Positions 52,855 to 60,204 of a stretch of 64,000 nucleotides of DNA are shown piece after piece (position 1 is the first letter of the stretch; every line of letters begins with the position of its first letter). The translations under genes and the position numbers were made by a program. The notes below the pieces were generated by a model. That model ran no database searches. It was given only the letters and a program-made list of their open reading frames with translations, and was not told the origin of the DNA. Source of the DNA: EX4572-165 sp002254885 (GTDB lineage: Archaea > Thermoplasmatota > E2 > DHVEG-1); NCBI GenBank assembly GCA_029939595.1, contig JAOZSQ010000001.1:310001-374000 (forward strand), read 5' to 3'.

Positions 52855-53295
52855 ATGATTCACAGAAAAAGAGTATTAAAGGAAGCCACTTTTGATTATG
52901 ACGATTGGGAAAAGTCAAGTAGAACTGGTGGTATGGGATCTAATAGATCAGGTTATAATAGGAATTCACCACCAGGAGATGACAAATTATCAAAGTTTTT
53001 AGATTTGTTTAAATATGGTGTTTCTAATCAGGATGCTCTTGCTAAATTGGGTGATAGAACATCAAAGATGTTCAGAACCAAGAAACAAAAAGAAAGGGAT
53101 GGTAGTCAAGAAACTGAAATGAAGTTGAAAGACTGTTTTCAGGCATCCCATAAGGATTGTATACAGTTTGCAGAACGCAATGGGAAAATAGAAGATTATC
53201 AAAAGTGCTACGATTTATCTACTGCTAATTGTATAGGCAGATTTGATAAGAAATTAAGTAAGCATTATTTGAAAAAAGCGAAATCTTTAAGATAG
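52855..53295 (+). CDS. Leader-bearing four-Cys protein (146 aa)
   Basis: Leader MIHRKRVLKEATFDYDD (L-K-E, then Ala), a Gly/Ser/Asn-rich linker about 25-45, and a C-terminal helical hairpin DCFQASHKDC ... KCYDLSTANC (two C-x7-C pairs 15 residues apart). The twin C-x7-C is the clearest CHCH-like layout in the array. Function is unknown. Confidence 0.58.
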   Translation: MIHRKRVLKEATFDYDDWEKSSRTGGMGSNRSGYNRNSPPGDDKLSKFLDLFKYGVSNQDALAKLGDRTSKMFRTKKQKERDGSQETEMKLKDCFQASHKDCIQFAERNGKIEDYQKCYDLSTANCIGRFDKKLSKHYLKKAKSLR

Positions 53296-53301
53296 GATAC
53301 T

Positions 53302-53616
53302 ATGATACGGTTAAATGAGAAATACAAGAAATCCATTGCCGGACCGAAGGGTTCTGCAAAGGGTATGAAAGCTAACATTACTAAAGAATTTAATAGAGCG
53401 TATGTTGCACAGGCTGAAATAGAAAGAAAAAATTGTAAAACGACAGTTGATAAAAACTATAAATGTTGTAAAAAACTTGCTGGTGGTAAGGAAGATACTA
53501 AATTTTGTGATTATGCTTATAAAAGAGTAAAAATGTCTTGTGCAGGTGCAATTAAGAAGGGTGAAGGAGCAAAGATGGGTTTTAATCCAACTAATTTTTG
53601 TAGTAAAAAAAAATAA
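53302..53616 (+). CDS. Small Cys protein, paralogue of the gene at 7357 (104 aa)
   Basis: Starts MIRLNEKYKKSIAGPKGS and SAKGMKANITKEF, almost identical in protein and DNA to the gene at 7357. The later part holds six or seven Cys (KCCKK, FCDY, MSCAG, FCSKK). L-N-E at 4-6 is the likely cut site, and it lies before the conserved block, so the mature protein would begin with KYKKSIAGPKG. Confidence 0.6.
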   Translation: MIRLNEKYKKSIAGPKGSAKGMKANITKEFNRAYVAQAEIERKNCKTTVDKNYKCCKKLAGGKEDTKFCDYAYKRVKMSCAGAIKKGEGAKMGFNPTNFCSKKK

Positions 53617-53705
53617 AGATATTTTATCAATTCTTAACAGTAAGTAAGTATTTGGATAATACAATATTATAAAGCAAAAGCAAAATCATTAAGATAGGAG
53701 ATATT

Positions 53706-54188
53706 ATGATTATATTAAACGAGAGAGGAACTAAATTGGGGATGGCTCAAGCCAGGGGAGCTAAAGAGGTCCTGTCTATGAAAAGAGCAGGCAAACTTAC
53801 CAAAAGTGGGCGTGGAGGACTTCGTATAAGGAAATCCGATGCCAATGAACTTAAACTGATGAAAAAAGCTATTAAGGCAGAAGAAAAGTATAAGGATTTT
53901 AGATCAAAAGGTAAACGTGGTATGACTCAGATTGGAAACAATCAGTGTTTTTGTCAGGATCGTGGTGATGGTTCGGGAACCATTTGTTATGTAAGAACCA
54001 ATAAAGGTAATGTTAAACCTTCTAATGGTAAAAAATGTACACCTAAATTAGCTGCTAAACATGCGTTGGCAAGAGAACGTGGTGGGCAAAAAGCAAAGAG
54101 TTCTGAACATAATAGACGACAGGCACTTGGTTCATTAGGTGGATTAGGAAAAGCAGCGAAGTCAATGTGGCCAAAAGGCATAAATTAG
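53706..54188 (+). CDS. Leader-bearing basic protein (160 aa)
   Basis: Starts MIILNERGTKLGMAQARG (L-N-E at 4-6). The body is basic with Gly-rich parts, a short Cys loop CFCQDRGDGSGTICYV (about 80-96) and a C-terminal GSLGGLGKAAKSMWPKG. No family is recognised. An 89-base gap before it, in which bases resemble the end of the gene at 52855 (AAAGCGAAATC-like), looks like a duplication scar. Confidence 0.57.
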   Translation: MIILNERGTKLGMAQARGAKEVLSMKRAGKLTKSGRGGLRIRKSDANELKLMKKAIKAEEKYKDFRSKGKRGMTQIGNNQCFCQDRGDGSGTICYVRTNKGNVKPSNGKKCTPKLAAKHALARERGGQKAKSSEHNRRQALGSLGGLGKAAKSMWPKGIN

Positions 54189-54195
54189 AGGTGTT

Positions 54196-54888
54196 ATGAT
54201 ACACAGAAAACCACAGAGAAGATTAAATGAGGGAGTTTCTAAAGATGCTTTGGATACTGGCGCAAAAGGTGTTGCTGGTGCGTTTAAAGATCCTGAAGGA
54301 TTTGAGAAATTCCAAAATAATGTTCGTAGATGGATGGGTAAGCAAGCCAGAAAAAATGTGGATATGGATGAGTTAGTAAGATATACTAACAAATGCATGG
54401 CTTACAAAGACAATGTTTGTGTTGATAGATATATGGGTAAAGAAGGAAGTGCAATGAATTCTGCTCCAACTTTTAGAGGAGATGGAAAAATGGCATCAGC
54501 AAAGCTTCCAAAATCACAGGCTGATTTAAAGGGATATTGGAAGTGCAAGAAAGAACTCACTAAAGGTTGTTTGGATACCGCAGATAAAAGTTTGGCACTT
54601 CAAGATAAAATAGATGCAAGAAGACCCAAAAGTTGTAAAGATAAGTGTAAAACTAAGTATAATACTTCTCAAGAGATAAAAAAATGTAAACGTGGATGTA
54701 CAGCCAAGTCCATAGGAAAAGGCGTTGCAATTGGTGCTGGAATAGCGGCAACTGGAGCAGGTATTATGTATGGTAAACAAGGCATTTCTAGTGTGAAGAA
54801 GGCTGGTAGTAAGTATATGAAAGGAATTAAAAATGCACTTAGCGGAAAAGATAAGTCAACCAGTTCTATTATATTAAGTAAAAGGTAA
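54196..54888 (+). CDS. Leader + four-Cys + glycine-zipper protein (230 aa)
   Basis: Leader MIHRKPQRRLNEGVSK (L-N-E then Gly). An N-terminal helical domain (about 30-95) has NKCMAYKDNVCVDRYMG; the middle has WKCKKELTKGCLD; then SCKDKCKTKY ... KCKRGC (twin C-x3-C) and a Gly-zipper IGKGVAIGAGIAATGAGIMY. The next gene is a longer paralogue with the same order. It combines all array parts and may be close to the ancestral form. Confidence 0.62.
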   Translation: MIHRKPQRRLNEGVSKDALDTGAKGVAGAFKDPEGFEKFQNNVRRWMGKQARKNVDMDELVRYTNKCMAYKDNVCVDRYMGKEGSAMNSAPTFRGDGKMASAKLPKSQADLKGYWKCKKELTKGCLDTADKSLALQDKIDARRPKSCKDKCKTKYNTSQEIKKCKRGCTAKSIGKGVAIGAGIAATGAGIMYGKQGISSVKKAGSKYMKGIKNALSGKDKSTSSIILSKR

Positions 54889-54894
54889 GATAAT

Positions 54895-55767
54895 ATGATA
54901 CATCAATCACGAAAACCGATTAGACAAAATAGAGTGGGTTGTTCACCTGTTAGACGACAGCGTTTGTTTGAAGAAGATTTAATTGAAGTGAGGAATTGGA
55001 GAAAGTATTCAAAAATGGAAAATGAAGAAAAATCCTCTAAAAAATCAACTCAAACGGATGAACAAGGTAATAAACTCAGAAAAGATGGTAAACGATTTGA
55101 ACCAAGAGGATCGTCAGTAGCAGCACAACGACAAGCGACCTCTGGTATTGCTGCTATCTTTAACAACCCAGGAAAGTTTGATAGGTTCATGGGTAATATC
55201 AGAAAGCAAGTTAGTAGAATAGCCAGAACCAATGCTGAATATGATGAGATAATTAACAGTTTAGAGGATTGTCAAAATTATAAAGATTTGATGTGTGTTG
55301 ATAGGCATATGGGTGGTAGAATTGGTGATATTTTGAATGATCCAGTATCCACAGGAGCAATGCTTAGAGGTACACCCGCTAAAGGTAAAAAGCGTGATAA
55401 GGAAGAAACTGATAAAACATATAGAGAACCTGATTTGGCGGGATATGAAAAGTGTAGAGAAGTTCAAGTCAAGGCTTGTACTGATAATATGTTGAAAAGT
55501 TTAAAAGCTAGAAAGAAAATAAGTAAATTGCGTCCAAAAAGCTGCAAAGATAAGTGTAAGAAAGAATATAAATCACAACCCGATTTGATGAAAGTATGTA
55601 ACCGCAGATGTACAACTAAAGCAATTGGTAAAAGTGCTGCGTTTGGTGCTGGTGCAGCTTTGGCTGGTGCGGGTATTTATTATGGTACAAAATTTGGAGC
55701 ATCTGGTATAAAGTCCAGATTAGAAAAAGCGGCTAGTCGTATGGCTGGTAGATTTACCCAAAAATAG
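54895..55767 (+). CDS. Leader + four-Cys + glycine-zipper protein (290 aa)
   Basis: The largest array member. A long leader-like region (about 1-27) reaches QRLFEED (L-F-E). It shares with the previous gene the DCQNYKDLMCVDRHMGG segment, the KSCKDKCKKEY ... VCNRRC pairs and the zipper AAFGAGAALAGAGIYYG. The N-terminal 70 residues are charged and look disordered. The previous gene's stop is six bases upstream of this start. Confidence 0.62.
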   Translation: MIHQSRKPIRQNRVGCSPVRRQRLFEEDLIEVRNWRKYSKMENEEKSSKKSTQTDEQGNKLRKDGKRFEPRGSSVAAQRQATSGIAAIFNNPGKFDRFMGNIRKQVSRIARTNAEYDEIINSLEDCQNYKDLMCVDRHMGGRIGDILNDPVSTGAMLRGTPAKGKKRDKEETDKTYREPDLAGYEKCREVQVKACTDNMLKSLKARKKISKLRPKSCKDKCKKEYKSQPDLMKVCNRRCTTKAIGKSAAFGAGAALAGAGIYYGTKFGASGIKSRLEKAASRMAGRFTQK

Positions 55768-55769
55768 TC

Positions 55770-55937
55770 ATGCTACAAGAAAAGCGTAGATATTTAGTAA
55801 GGAAAGTATTTAAAAAACATTATAATAAGAAAGTAGAATGTGATCCATCAGAAAGGTTTGAAAAAGAACCTTTCTGTTTGGATATGGGTAAGGTTTTTGA
55901 TGAAAAAACTTGTGAATGTAAGAAACCCAAAAAATAA
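55770..55937 (+). CDS. Small leader-type Cys protein, last of array (55 aa)
   Basis: Starts MLQEKRRYLVRKVFKK (L-Q-E at 2-4) and has four Cys in the C-terminal half (ECDPSERFEKEPFC ... CECKK). It ends at a TAA directly abutting the stop of the first minus-strand gene, so this is the convergence point of the two transcripts. A 10-bp hairpin lies inside it. Confidence 0.57.
   Translation: MLQEKRRYLVRKVFKKHYNKKVECDPSERFEKEPFCLDMGKVFDEKTCECKKPKK
55849..55876. terminator. Hairpin near the convergence point (possible terminator)
   Basis: A perfect 10-bp stem (CAGAAAGGTT / AACCTTTCTG) with an 8-base loop, followed by TTT on the plus strand. It is inside the 55-residue ORF and 60 bases before the plus and minus transcripts meet. 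A terminator role is possible but the U-run is short. Confidence 0.35.
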
Positions 55938-56174
55938 TTATTGATTAAAAAACTCTTGTTGATCCTTTCCACTCGGTTCAGATACTACTTCTTTCGCCTT
56001 TTTCCATTCTTCAGCAAACTCCGCAACAGCAAAGTCAGCTATTTTGTCAGCAAATAAATGGCCATTAATAGTTATCAAATCTTCTTCTTTATATAGTTCA
56101 GTATACATTAACGCTTGATAAACAGATTGATATATCTGTTTTTTAGCTGTTTTTATATTTGAAAATATTTCCAT
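55938..56174 (-). CDS. Unknown small protein (78 aa)
   Basis: No family is recognised. It starts MEIFSNIKTAKKQIYQSVYQ, with an amphipathic helix-like N-terminal half and an Ala/Glu-rich C-terminal half (DFAVAEFAEEWKKAKE). It has one of the strongest ribosome sites on this strand (TAGGAGGAATC before ATG). It is the last gene of the minus-strand transcript. Confidence 0.55.
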   Translation of the reverse strand: MEIFSNIKTAKKQIYQSVYQALMYTELYKEEDLITINGHLFADKIADFAVAEFAEEWKKAKEVVSEPSGKDQQEFFNQ

Positions 56175-56191
56175 GATTCCTCCTATTTCTT

Positions 56192-56650
56192 TTATTTAGC
56201 TTCTGAAACCTGTTTATTATTGTTATTATTATGATGTTGTTTTGGTTTTCTTGGTTTATAATATCTTTTTTGGTTTCTTTTTAATGGAGGAGTATTTTTC
56301 AAATTGTCCTTTTTTGGATCGCTAACCGGTGTTAGCATTCTTCTTTTTTCTTCTTTAGGAATATGAGGTTGTATTGTTTGAAACGTATCTTTGTCTATGA
56401 TGCGTTTTACAATTTTCATAGATTTCCAAGTTTTCCTATTTATTTCAATTATTTCTCTGGTGATTATTTGATCAATCACATTTTCCGCTTCTGCTTGTGA
56501 AACACAATCAATAGGGTTATCTGTGGTTGTGTCTTTCATAAAGGTCCATGTAGGCCAAATCCAGAATTTCCAATGTTTGCGTTGAATACGAAACAATGAA
56601 CCGTTGGTTACTACACGAAACTTAAATTTATATTTTTTTAAAAAATTCAT
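56192..56650 (-). CDS. Unknown basic protein (152 aa)
   Basis: The N-terminal part (GSLFRIQRKHWKFWIWPTWT) is Trp-rich, and the last 40 residues are a disordered Lys/Arg/Pro/Asn tail with an HHNNNNN run. Overlap with the RNA ligase gene (its start lies within the ligase's stop region) suggests coupled translation. An RNA- or DNA-binding partner of the ligase is possible but unsupported. Confidence 0.5.
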   Translation of the reverse strand: MNFLKKYKFKFRVVTNGSLFRIQRKHWKFWIWPTWTFMKDTTTDNPIDCVSQAEAENVIDQIITREIIEINRKTWKSMKIVKRIIDKDTFQTIQPHIPKEEKRRMLTPVSDPKKDNLKNTPPLKRNQKRYYKPRKPKQHHNNNNNKQVSEAK

Positions 56651-57792
56651 ATTTCAAATCCTTGTCTTTTGAGAAATGCCCTTGCTTCCTGTAAATGATA
56701 TGTTTGTCTTAAAATTCGCCTGATTATAGTTTTACAAATTCCATCGGATGTGGGGTCTTTTAAAGACTCCATGATAGTTGGGAATAATTGACTATTTTTA
56801 AATACATTTACAAAATCTTTGCGAGATTTGTATTTGTTGTAAGTACATACTATTTTTTCAACTTCTTTCATTGTTTTGTTTATGTAATCTGAAAGAAATT
56901 TTGATAGGCGTTGAGCATTTATTTTCCGTTCATCATCATTCGGAATTTTAAGTAGGGCATCGTCTATTTGATTGTTTAATATCAAGTTAATGAGGGTATT
57001 TTCTCGCATCAAATCTTGAGTTAGAAGGTGATGCCGTTCATGATACCATTTTGTTTTTAATTTTATCTGTTTGCCATTTTTAAATGTGACAACGTAACCC
57101 TCATATTTTTCATCCGTCTCACACTTATTTATTAAATTATCTAGGTTTGTTATAGGAAAATCTTCGGTTGCCTCAATTTTACAAAATTTGATGAAATTTT
57201 GAAGGGTTTCATCAACATTATAATCAATGTATTTTCCAGATCGGTTGCATCTTATCTGAATTAATTTTAAAGATTCTTCGGGGTAATTAATAACAATCTG
57301 ATTTTTTTTGCTTACATATTCAAAAAAAGGAAAGAACCAAAGTTGTTGACAGATATTTAAAAATTTTTCTAGTCTAGGATTGTTTTCTAAAATTTCCTGA
57401 GACAGTTTTGCTTGGTCACTAAAAAACGATGATATCGTTTTGGCATGAAAATGGCTTTTAAATGGAATGAATTGAATTAGCGACCCATCCATCTTGTTTT
57501 GAATTCTTTTGATTTCTACCCCCCTTAAAACGTCATATTGAGTATCAATATTCTCATTTAGGTTAAAAAACTTTTTAAGGGCTAAATATCGGTTCGGTTC
57601 TTTTTTGTCAAAAACGAATGTAATACCTCTTAATTCCTTTGCTTCGGGGTGTTTAACGAAAAAGTTATATTCTGGAGCCAGCATATATTTGAAAATGTGG
57701 ATTTTGGTTTCATTTATGAATTCTTCTTTTAATATAAAAGATGGATTTTTTTTAGTTATATCCAGGCATTCTTGATAGGTTGGTAATCCCAT
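56647..57792 (-). CDS. rnlA: RNA ligase 1, T4 Rnl1 family
   Basis: The 381-residue protein has the nucleotidyltransferase motifs in T4 Rnl1 order: motif I QNKMDGS (Lys of K-x-D-G-S as the AMP-bound Lys, about residue 100), LRGITFVF before it, FEYVSKKNQIVINY (motif III), EGYVVTF (motif IV) and KLKTKWY (motif V). T4's enzyme (374 residues) rejoins tRNA cut by the host anticodon nuclease PrrC. No polynucleotide kinase partner is in the window. It sits in the minus-strand accessory block. Confidence 0.9.
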   Translation of the reverse strand: MGLPTYQECLDITKKNPSFILKEEFINETKIHIFKYMLAPEYNFFVKHPEAKELRGITFVFDKKEPNRYLALKKFFNLNENIDTQYDVLRGVEIKRIQNKMDGSLIQFIPFKSHFHAKTISSFFSDQAKLSQEILENNPRLEKFLNICQQLWFFPFFEYVSKKNQIVINYPEESLKLIQIRCNRSGKYIDYNVDETLQNFIKFCKIEATEDFPITNLDNLINKCETDEKYEGYVVTFKNGKQIKLKTKWYHERHHLLTQDLMRENTLINLILNNQIDDALLKIPNDDERKINAQRLSKFLSDYINKTMKEVEKIVCTYNKYKSRKDFVNVFKNSQLFPTIMESLKDPTSDGICKTIIRRILRQTYHLQEARAFLKRQGFEI

Positions 57793-57841
57793 GTTATTTT
57801 TTTAAGATAAATATTTAAGTAACCCATTTTTGGAGATTGTT

Positions 57842-58948
57842 ATGAGAAAGATACTATGTTACTTTACGTTTATGATTTTGTCTATATCCATTATTTATGC
57901 TGGTGAATTTGATCCTATGTTAAATGGTGGTAAAAAGTGGAGAATTGGCTATATTGAAGGCGGGGAATGGCCATCCTATCAAGAAACTTTTAGATATATG
58001 ATTAAGCATCTAATAAAATATAATTGAATTAGAGGAGAGTTACCAAAATTTAAAGAAAAATCCAATATTAAACCGGTTTGGACGTGGTTATTTAATAGAA
58101 GTAAATATTTAGAATTTGTGCCAGAAGCATATTGGACCTCTAATTGGGATAAGAATGAGAGACGAAAAAATTCTGTATCGGCACTTCGCTATTTGAAAAG
58201 AAATAAATTGGATTTGATGTTTGCATTTGGGACGTGGGCTGGTCAGGATATGGCTTTTGGAGATCATTCAATTCCAACTCTAATCATGTCAGTACGAGAT
58301 CCAATTAGAGCGGGGTTAGTTAATACCAATGCTGATACAACCTATGATCATATTCATACTCGTGTTGATATTGGACGACAAACCAGACATGTTGAATTGT
58401 TTCATTCTATTTTAGAATTTAAAAAAATGGGAATGGCGTTTGAATATTCAGAAGATGGTAGATTATATTCAGGTTATGAACCTGTTAAGAAATTGTCTGT
58501 ATCACTTGGATTTGAATTGGTGACTTGTAATGCTATTGACAACAATTGTACTAAGCAAGAAGCATATAAAGCACTAAAGAAGTGTTATGGTGAGCTAATT
58601 GCAAAAAATATTGATGTTTTATATTTGACTATTCATCGTGGTAAGACTTTGGAGACTTTGCCAAAATTATTGAAAAATATTAAAATACCCACATACACTC
58701 AACCAAACAAACAGGCGTTTAAAGAAGTAAAATTAGGTGTCTTGTTTTCTATGTCTCAACAGTCTGCTGAAAACATGGCTCTTTTTCATACAAAAGCCAT
58801 GATTAAGGTATTGAATGGTTCTGTGCCTTCTAAATTAAGTATGACATTTGTTGATCCATTGAAAATTATTGTCAATACAAATACTGCAAGAATGATAAAA
58901 TATAAGATACCGGATGATATCTTAGATATGGCGGATATTGTCTATTAG
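57842..58948 (+). pseudogene. ABC-type substrate-binding protein with signal peptide, interrupted by in-frame TGA
   Basis: The frame starts MRKILCYFTFMILSISIIYA (signal peptide) and KKWRIGYIEGGEWPSY, then meets TGA at 58025-58027; it stays open past it to 58948. The rest matches bacterial ABC substrate-binding proteins of the ABC_sub_bind type: IPTLIMSVRDPIRAGLV, EVKLGVLFSMSQ, LNGSVPSKLSMTFVDPLKI, and a final DILDMADIVY. TGA stands where a Trp (GWxxG-like turn) would fit. This is a periplasmic host-type protein on the opposite strand to its neighbours, with a GGAG site before the ATG (an upstream TTG is less likely). It may be a decaying captured gene, a sequencing error, or a recoded gene. 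Confidence 0.7.
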
Positions 58949-59184
58949 CATCCACCGATAGAGATCAAATTTTTTGTGAAGAAAATACGATTGCCTACCA
59001 GGATCGTATTTTCGTCAAAACTTGATAAGTCTCCTACGATTTTTTCCCCTTCTACTGTTTTAACATTAATTCTTTTCCCTTTTATTTTTTGCATATAAGA
59101 ATAATAATTTGATTTTTTTGTATAATGTTTTTCTGCTATAAGATTATGAACAGTTAGGGGAGTATAATTGCTCTTATGATCCAT
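58945..59184 (-). CDS. Sm/Hfq-like small protein (79 aa)
   Basis: The C-terminal 45 residues follow the Sm fold: GKRINVKTVEGEKIVGDLSS, FDENTILVG, then FFTKNLISIGG, comparable to Hfq (VNGIKLQGQIESFDQFVIL ... VYKHAISTV). Hfq makes rings that bind small RNAs and mRNAs. The N-terminal 30 residues are Asn/Tyr/Lys-rich and unlike Hfq. AAGGAG lies before the ATG. Its stop overlaps the stop of the plus-strand ABC gene. A general Sm-like barrel is more certain than true Hfq function. Confidence 0.5.
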   Translation of the reverse strand: MDHKSNYTPLTVHNLIAEKHYTKKSNYYSYMQKIKGKRINVKTVEGEKIVGDLSSFDENTILVGNRIFFTKNLISIGGC

Positions 59185-59191
59185 ATACTCC

Positions 59192-59608
59192 TTAATGATT
59201 AAAATTCCCTTTTATTGCTTGTTTTATATTTTTTGATGCTTCTATGAATTTACTAATATCATCAAATACGGGATCGTGTTTATCAAATCCCATAAGATAT
59301 TTTAAAGCTGCCATTCGTTTTTTGTCCATTCTATCACCCAATTTTCGTTGAACCTTTCTCCAGGTATTACAACCTTCACTTTTCCATTTAAACGCTTGTA
59401 TAACGATTCTATCAATTCTGGCTTGATATTTTAAGAATTGAATTCTGCGTTCAATGCTTTCAAAATCATCTTTGTATTTCTTTCTGAGATAATACAAACG
59501 GTTATGGTTGACTGCTGCAAACCCATGTTTTTTGATTTTCTTGATGTCGTTGCGTTCTTTTAATTGGGTTTTTGTAAGAAGTTTCGGTGAATTAAATTTT
59601 ATTGGCAT
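59192..59608 (-). CDS. Unknown basic helical protein (138 aa)
   Basis: No family is recognised. Strongly basic and helical, with Trp and Arg/Lys spread (AFKWKSEGCNTWRKVQRKLG). It follows the 104-residue gene by a two-base gap, so the two are probably coupled. Nucleic-acid binding is suggested by charge only. Confidence 0.5.
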   Translation of the reverse strand: MPIKFNSPKLLTKTQLKERNDIKKIKKHGFAAVNHNRLYYLRKKYKDDFESIERRIQFLKYQARIDRIVIQAFKWKSEGCNTWRKVQRKLGDRMDKKRMAALKYLMGFDKHDPVFDDISKFIEASKNIKQAIKGNFNH

Positions 59609-59609
59609 A

Positions 59610-59924
59610 TTATCTTCTTATTCGGCGTGATAGAACTATTTCTGTTTCAATGTCAAGAGATGCTTGAATACAGATATGACTGAGTTCTCGTGCAACGAAT
59701 TTATCGGTGTTTCTTTTATAAATAGATCTTAATTGGCTGTATACTTGGTCGTATATAGCATTTCCTTCTGGAGTTAACATTCCATTGATGGTGTAAAGAG
59801 GTCTTTTTCGTTGGGTTTCCATCAATGCCATTTGTTTTTGAATTTTCTTTTTGGAAACCTTTTTTATGATTGTTTGCGGTTGTCTTCTGTTAGAAACAGG
59901 AGTGTCTTCAAAATCTTCGCTCAT
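59610..59924 (-). CDS. Unknown small protein (104 aa)
   Basis: No family is recognised. A basic, disordered N-terminal half (VSNRRQPQTIIKKVSKKKIQ) and a helical C-terminal half ending in RRIRR. It has an AAGGTAA-type ribosome site. Part of a run of four small minus-strand genes. Confidence 0.5.
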   Translation of the reverse strand: MSEDFEDTPVSNRRQPQTIIKKVSKKKIQKQMALMETQRKRPLYTINGMLTPEGNAIYDQVYSQLRSIYKRNTDKFVARELSHICIQASLDIETEIVLSRRIRR

Positions 59925-59934
59925 ATTACCTTGA

Positions 59935-60150
59935 TTATAACAATGTAGATGGGTTTATTTCCCAACCATAGAATGGTGATGATGGAATTGTTTCTTTTAA
60001 TGTTTTGAGACTGAAGATTGCCTCGTAACTTGTATTCATTGTTTTGCTGTTTATAAGAACAACTATTTCTTCGTTATCTTGTGAAACAACGTCTACCCAT
60101 TTTGTTTTACCGTGCAATAAAGATCCATATCCCTTTAATTGTACTTTCAT
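59935..60150 (-). CDS. Unknown small protein (71 aa)
   Basis: No family is recognised. The 71 residues are mainly beta (KVQLKGYGSLLHGKTKWVDV, EEIVVLINSK), a small barrel-like composition. A TATAAATA motif lies about 47 bases upstream on the same strand. Confidence 0.5.
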   Translation of the reverse strand: MKVQLKGYGSLLHGKTKWVDVVSQDNEEIVVLINSKTMNTSYEAIFSLKTLKETIPSSPFYGWEINPSTLL

Positions 60151-60196
60151 TGTTATTTATCATTATTAAGATTTATAATTGGTCATGTTTAATTTT

Positions 60197-60204
60197 TATT
60201 TATA
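60197..60204 (-). promoter_or_regulatory. TATAAATA motif on minus strand
   Basis: Reads TATAAATA toward the small genes at 60150 and below. It overlaps the last bases of the NMN adenylyltransferase gene. Metabolic genes of T4-like phages are usually early, so this match may be chance, or these small genes may be transcribed late. Confidence 0.3.

Noticed and set aside
47878..55937. Array as toxin-antitoxin or bacteriocin cluster
   Set aside because: No toxin or antitoxin families, immunity genes, double-glycine export leaders or processing transporters are seen; the leader resembles prohead-protease sites and the place is next to head genes.
47878..55937. Array as a diversity-generating or CRISPR-like repeat system
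   Set aside because: No reverse transcriptase, no regular spacers and no short direct repeats at fixed spacing; similarity is in coding sequence.
33510..58027. Alternative genetic code (TAA or TGA read as an amino acid throughout)
   Set aside because: Normal gene ends here use TAA, TAG and TGA with tight overlaps to next starts; only three genes show internal stops.
59717..59724. TATAAATA on the plus strand
   Set aside because: Lies inside a minus-strand gene with no plus-strand gene after it; taken as chance in AT-rich DNA.
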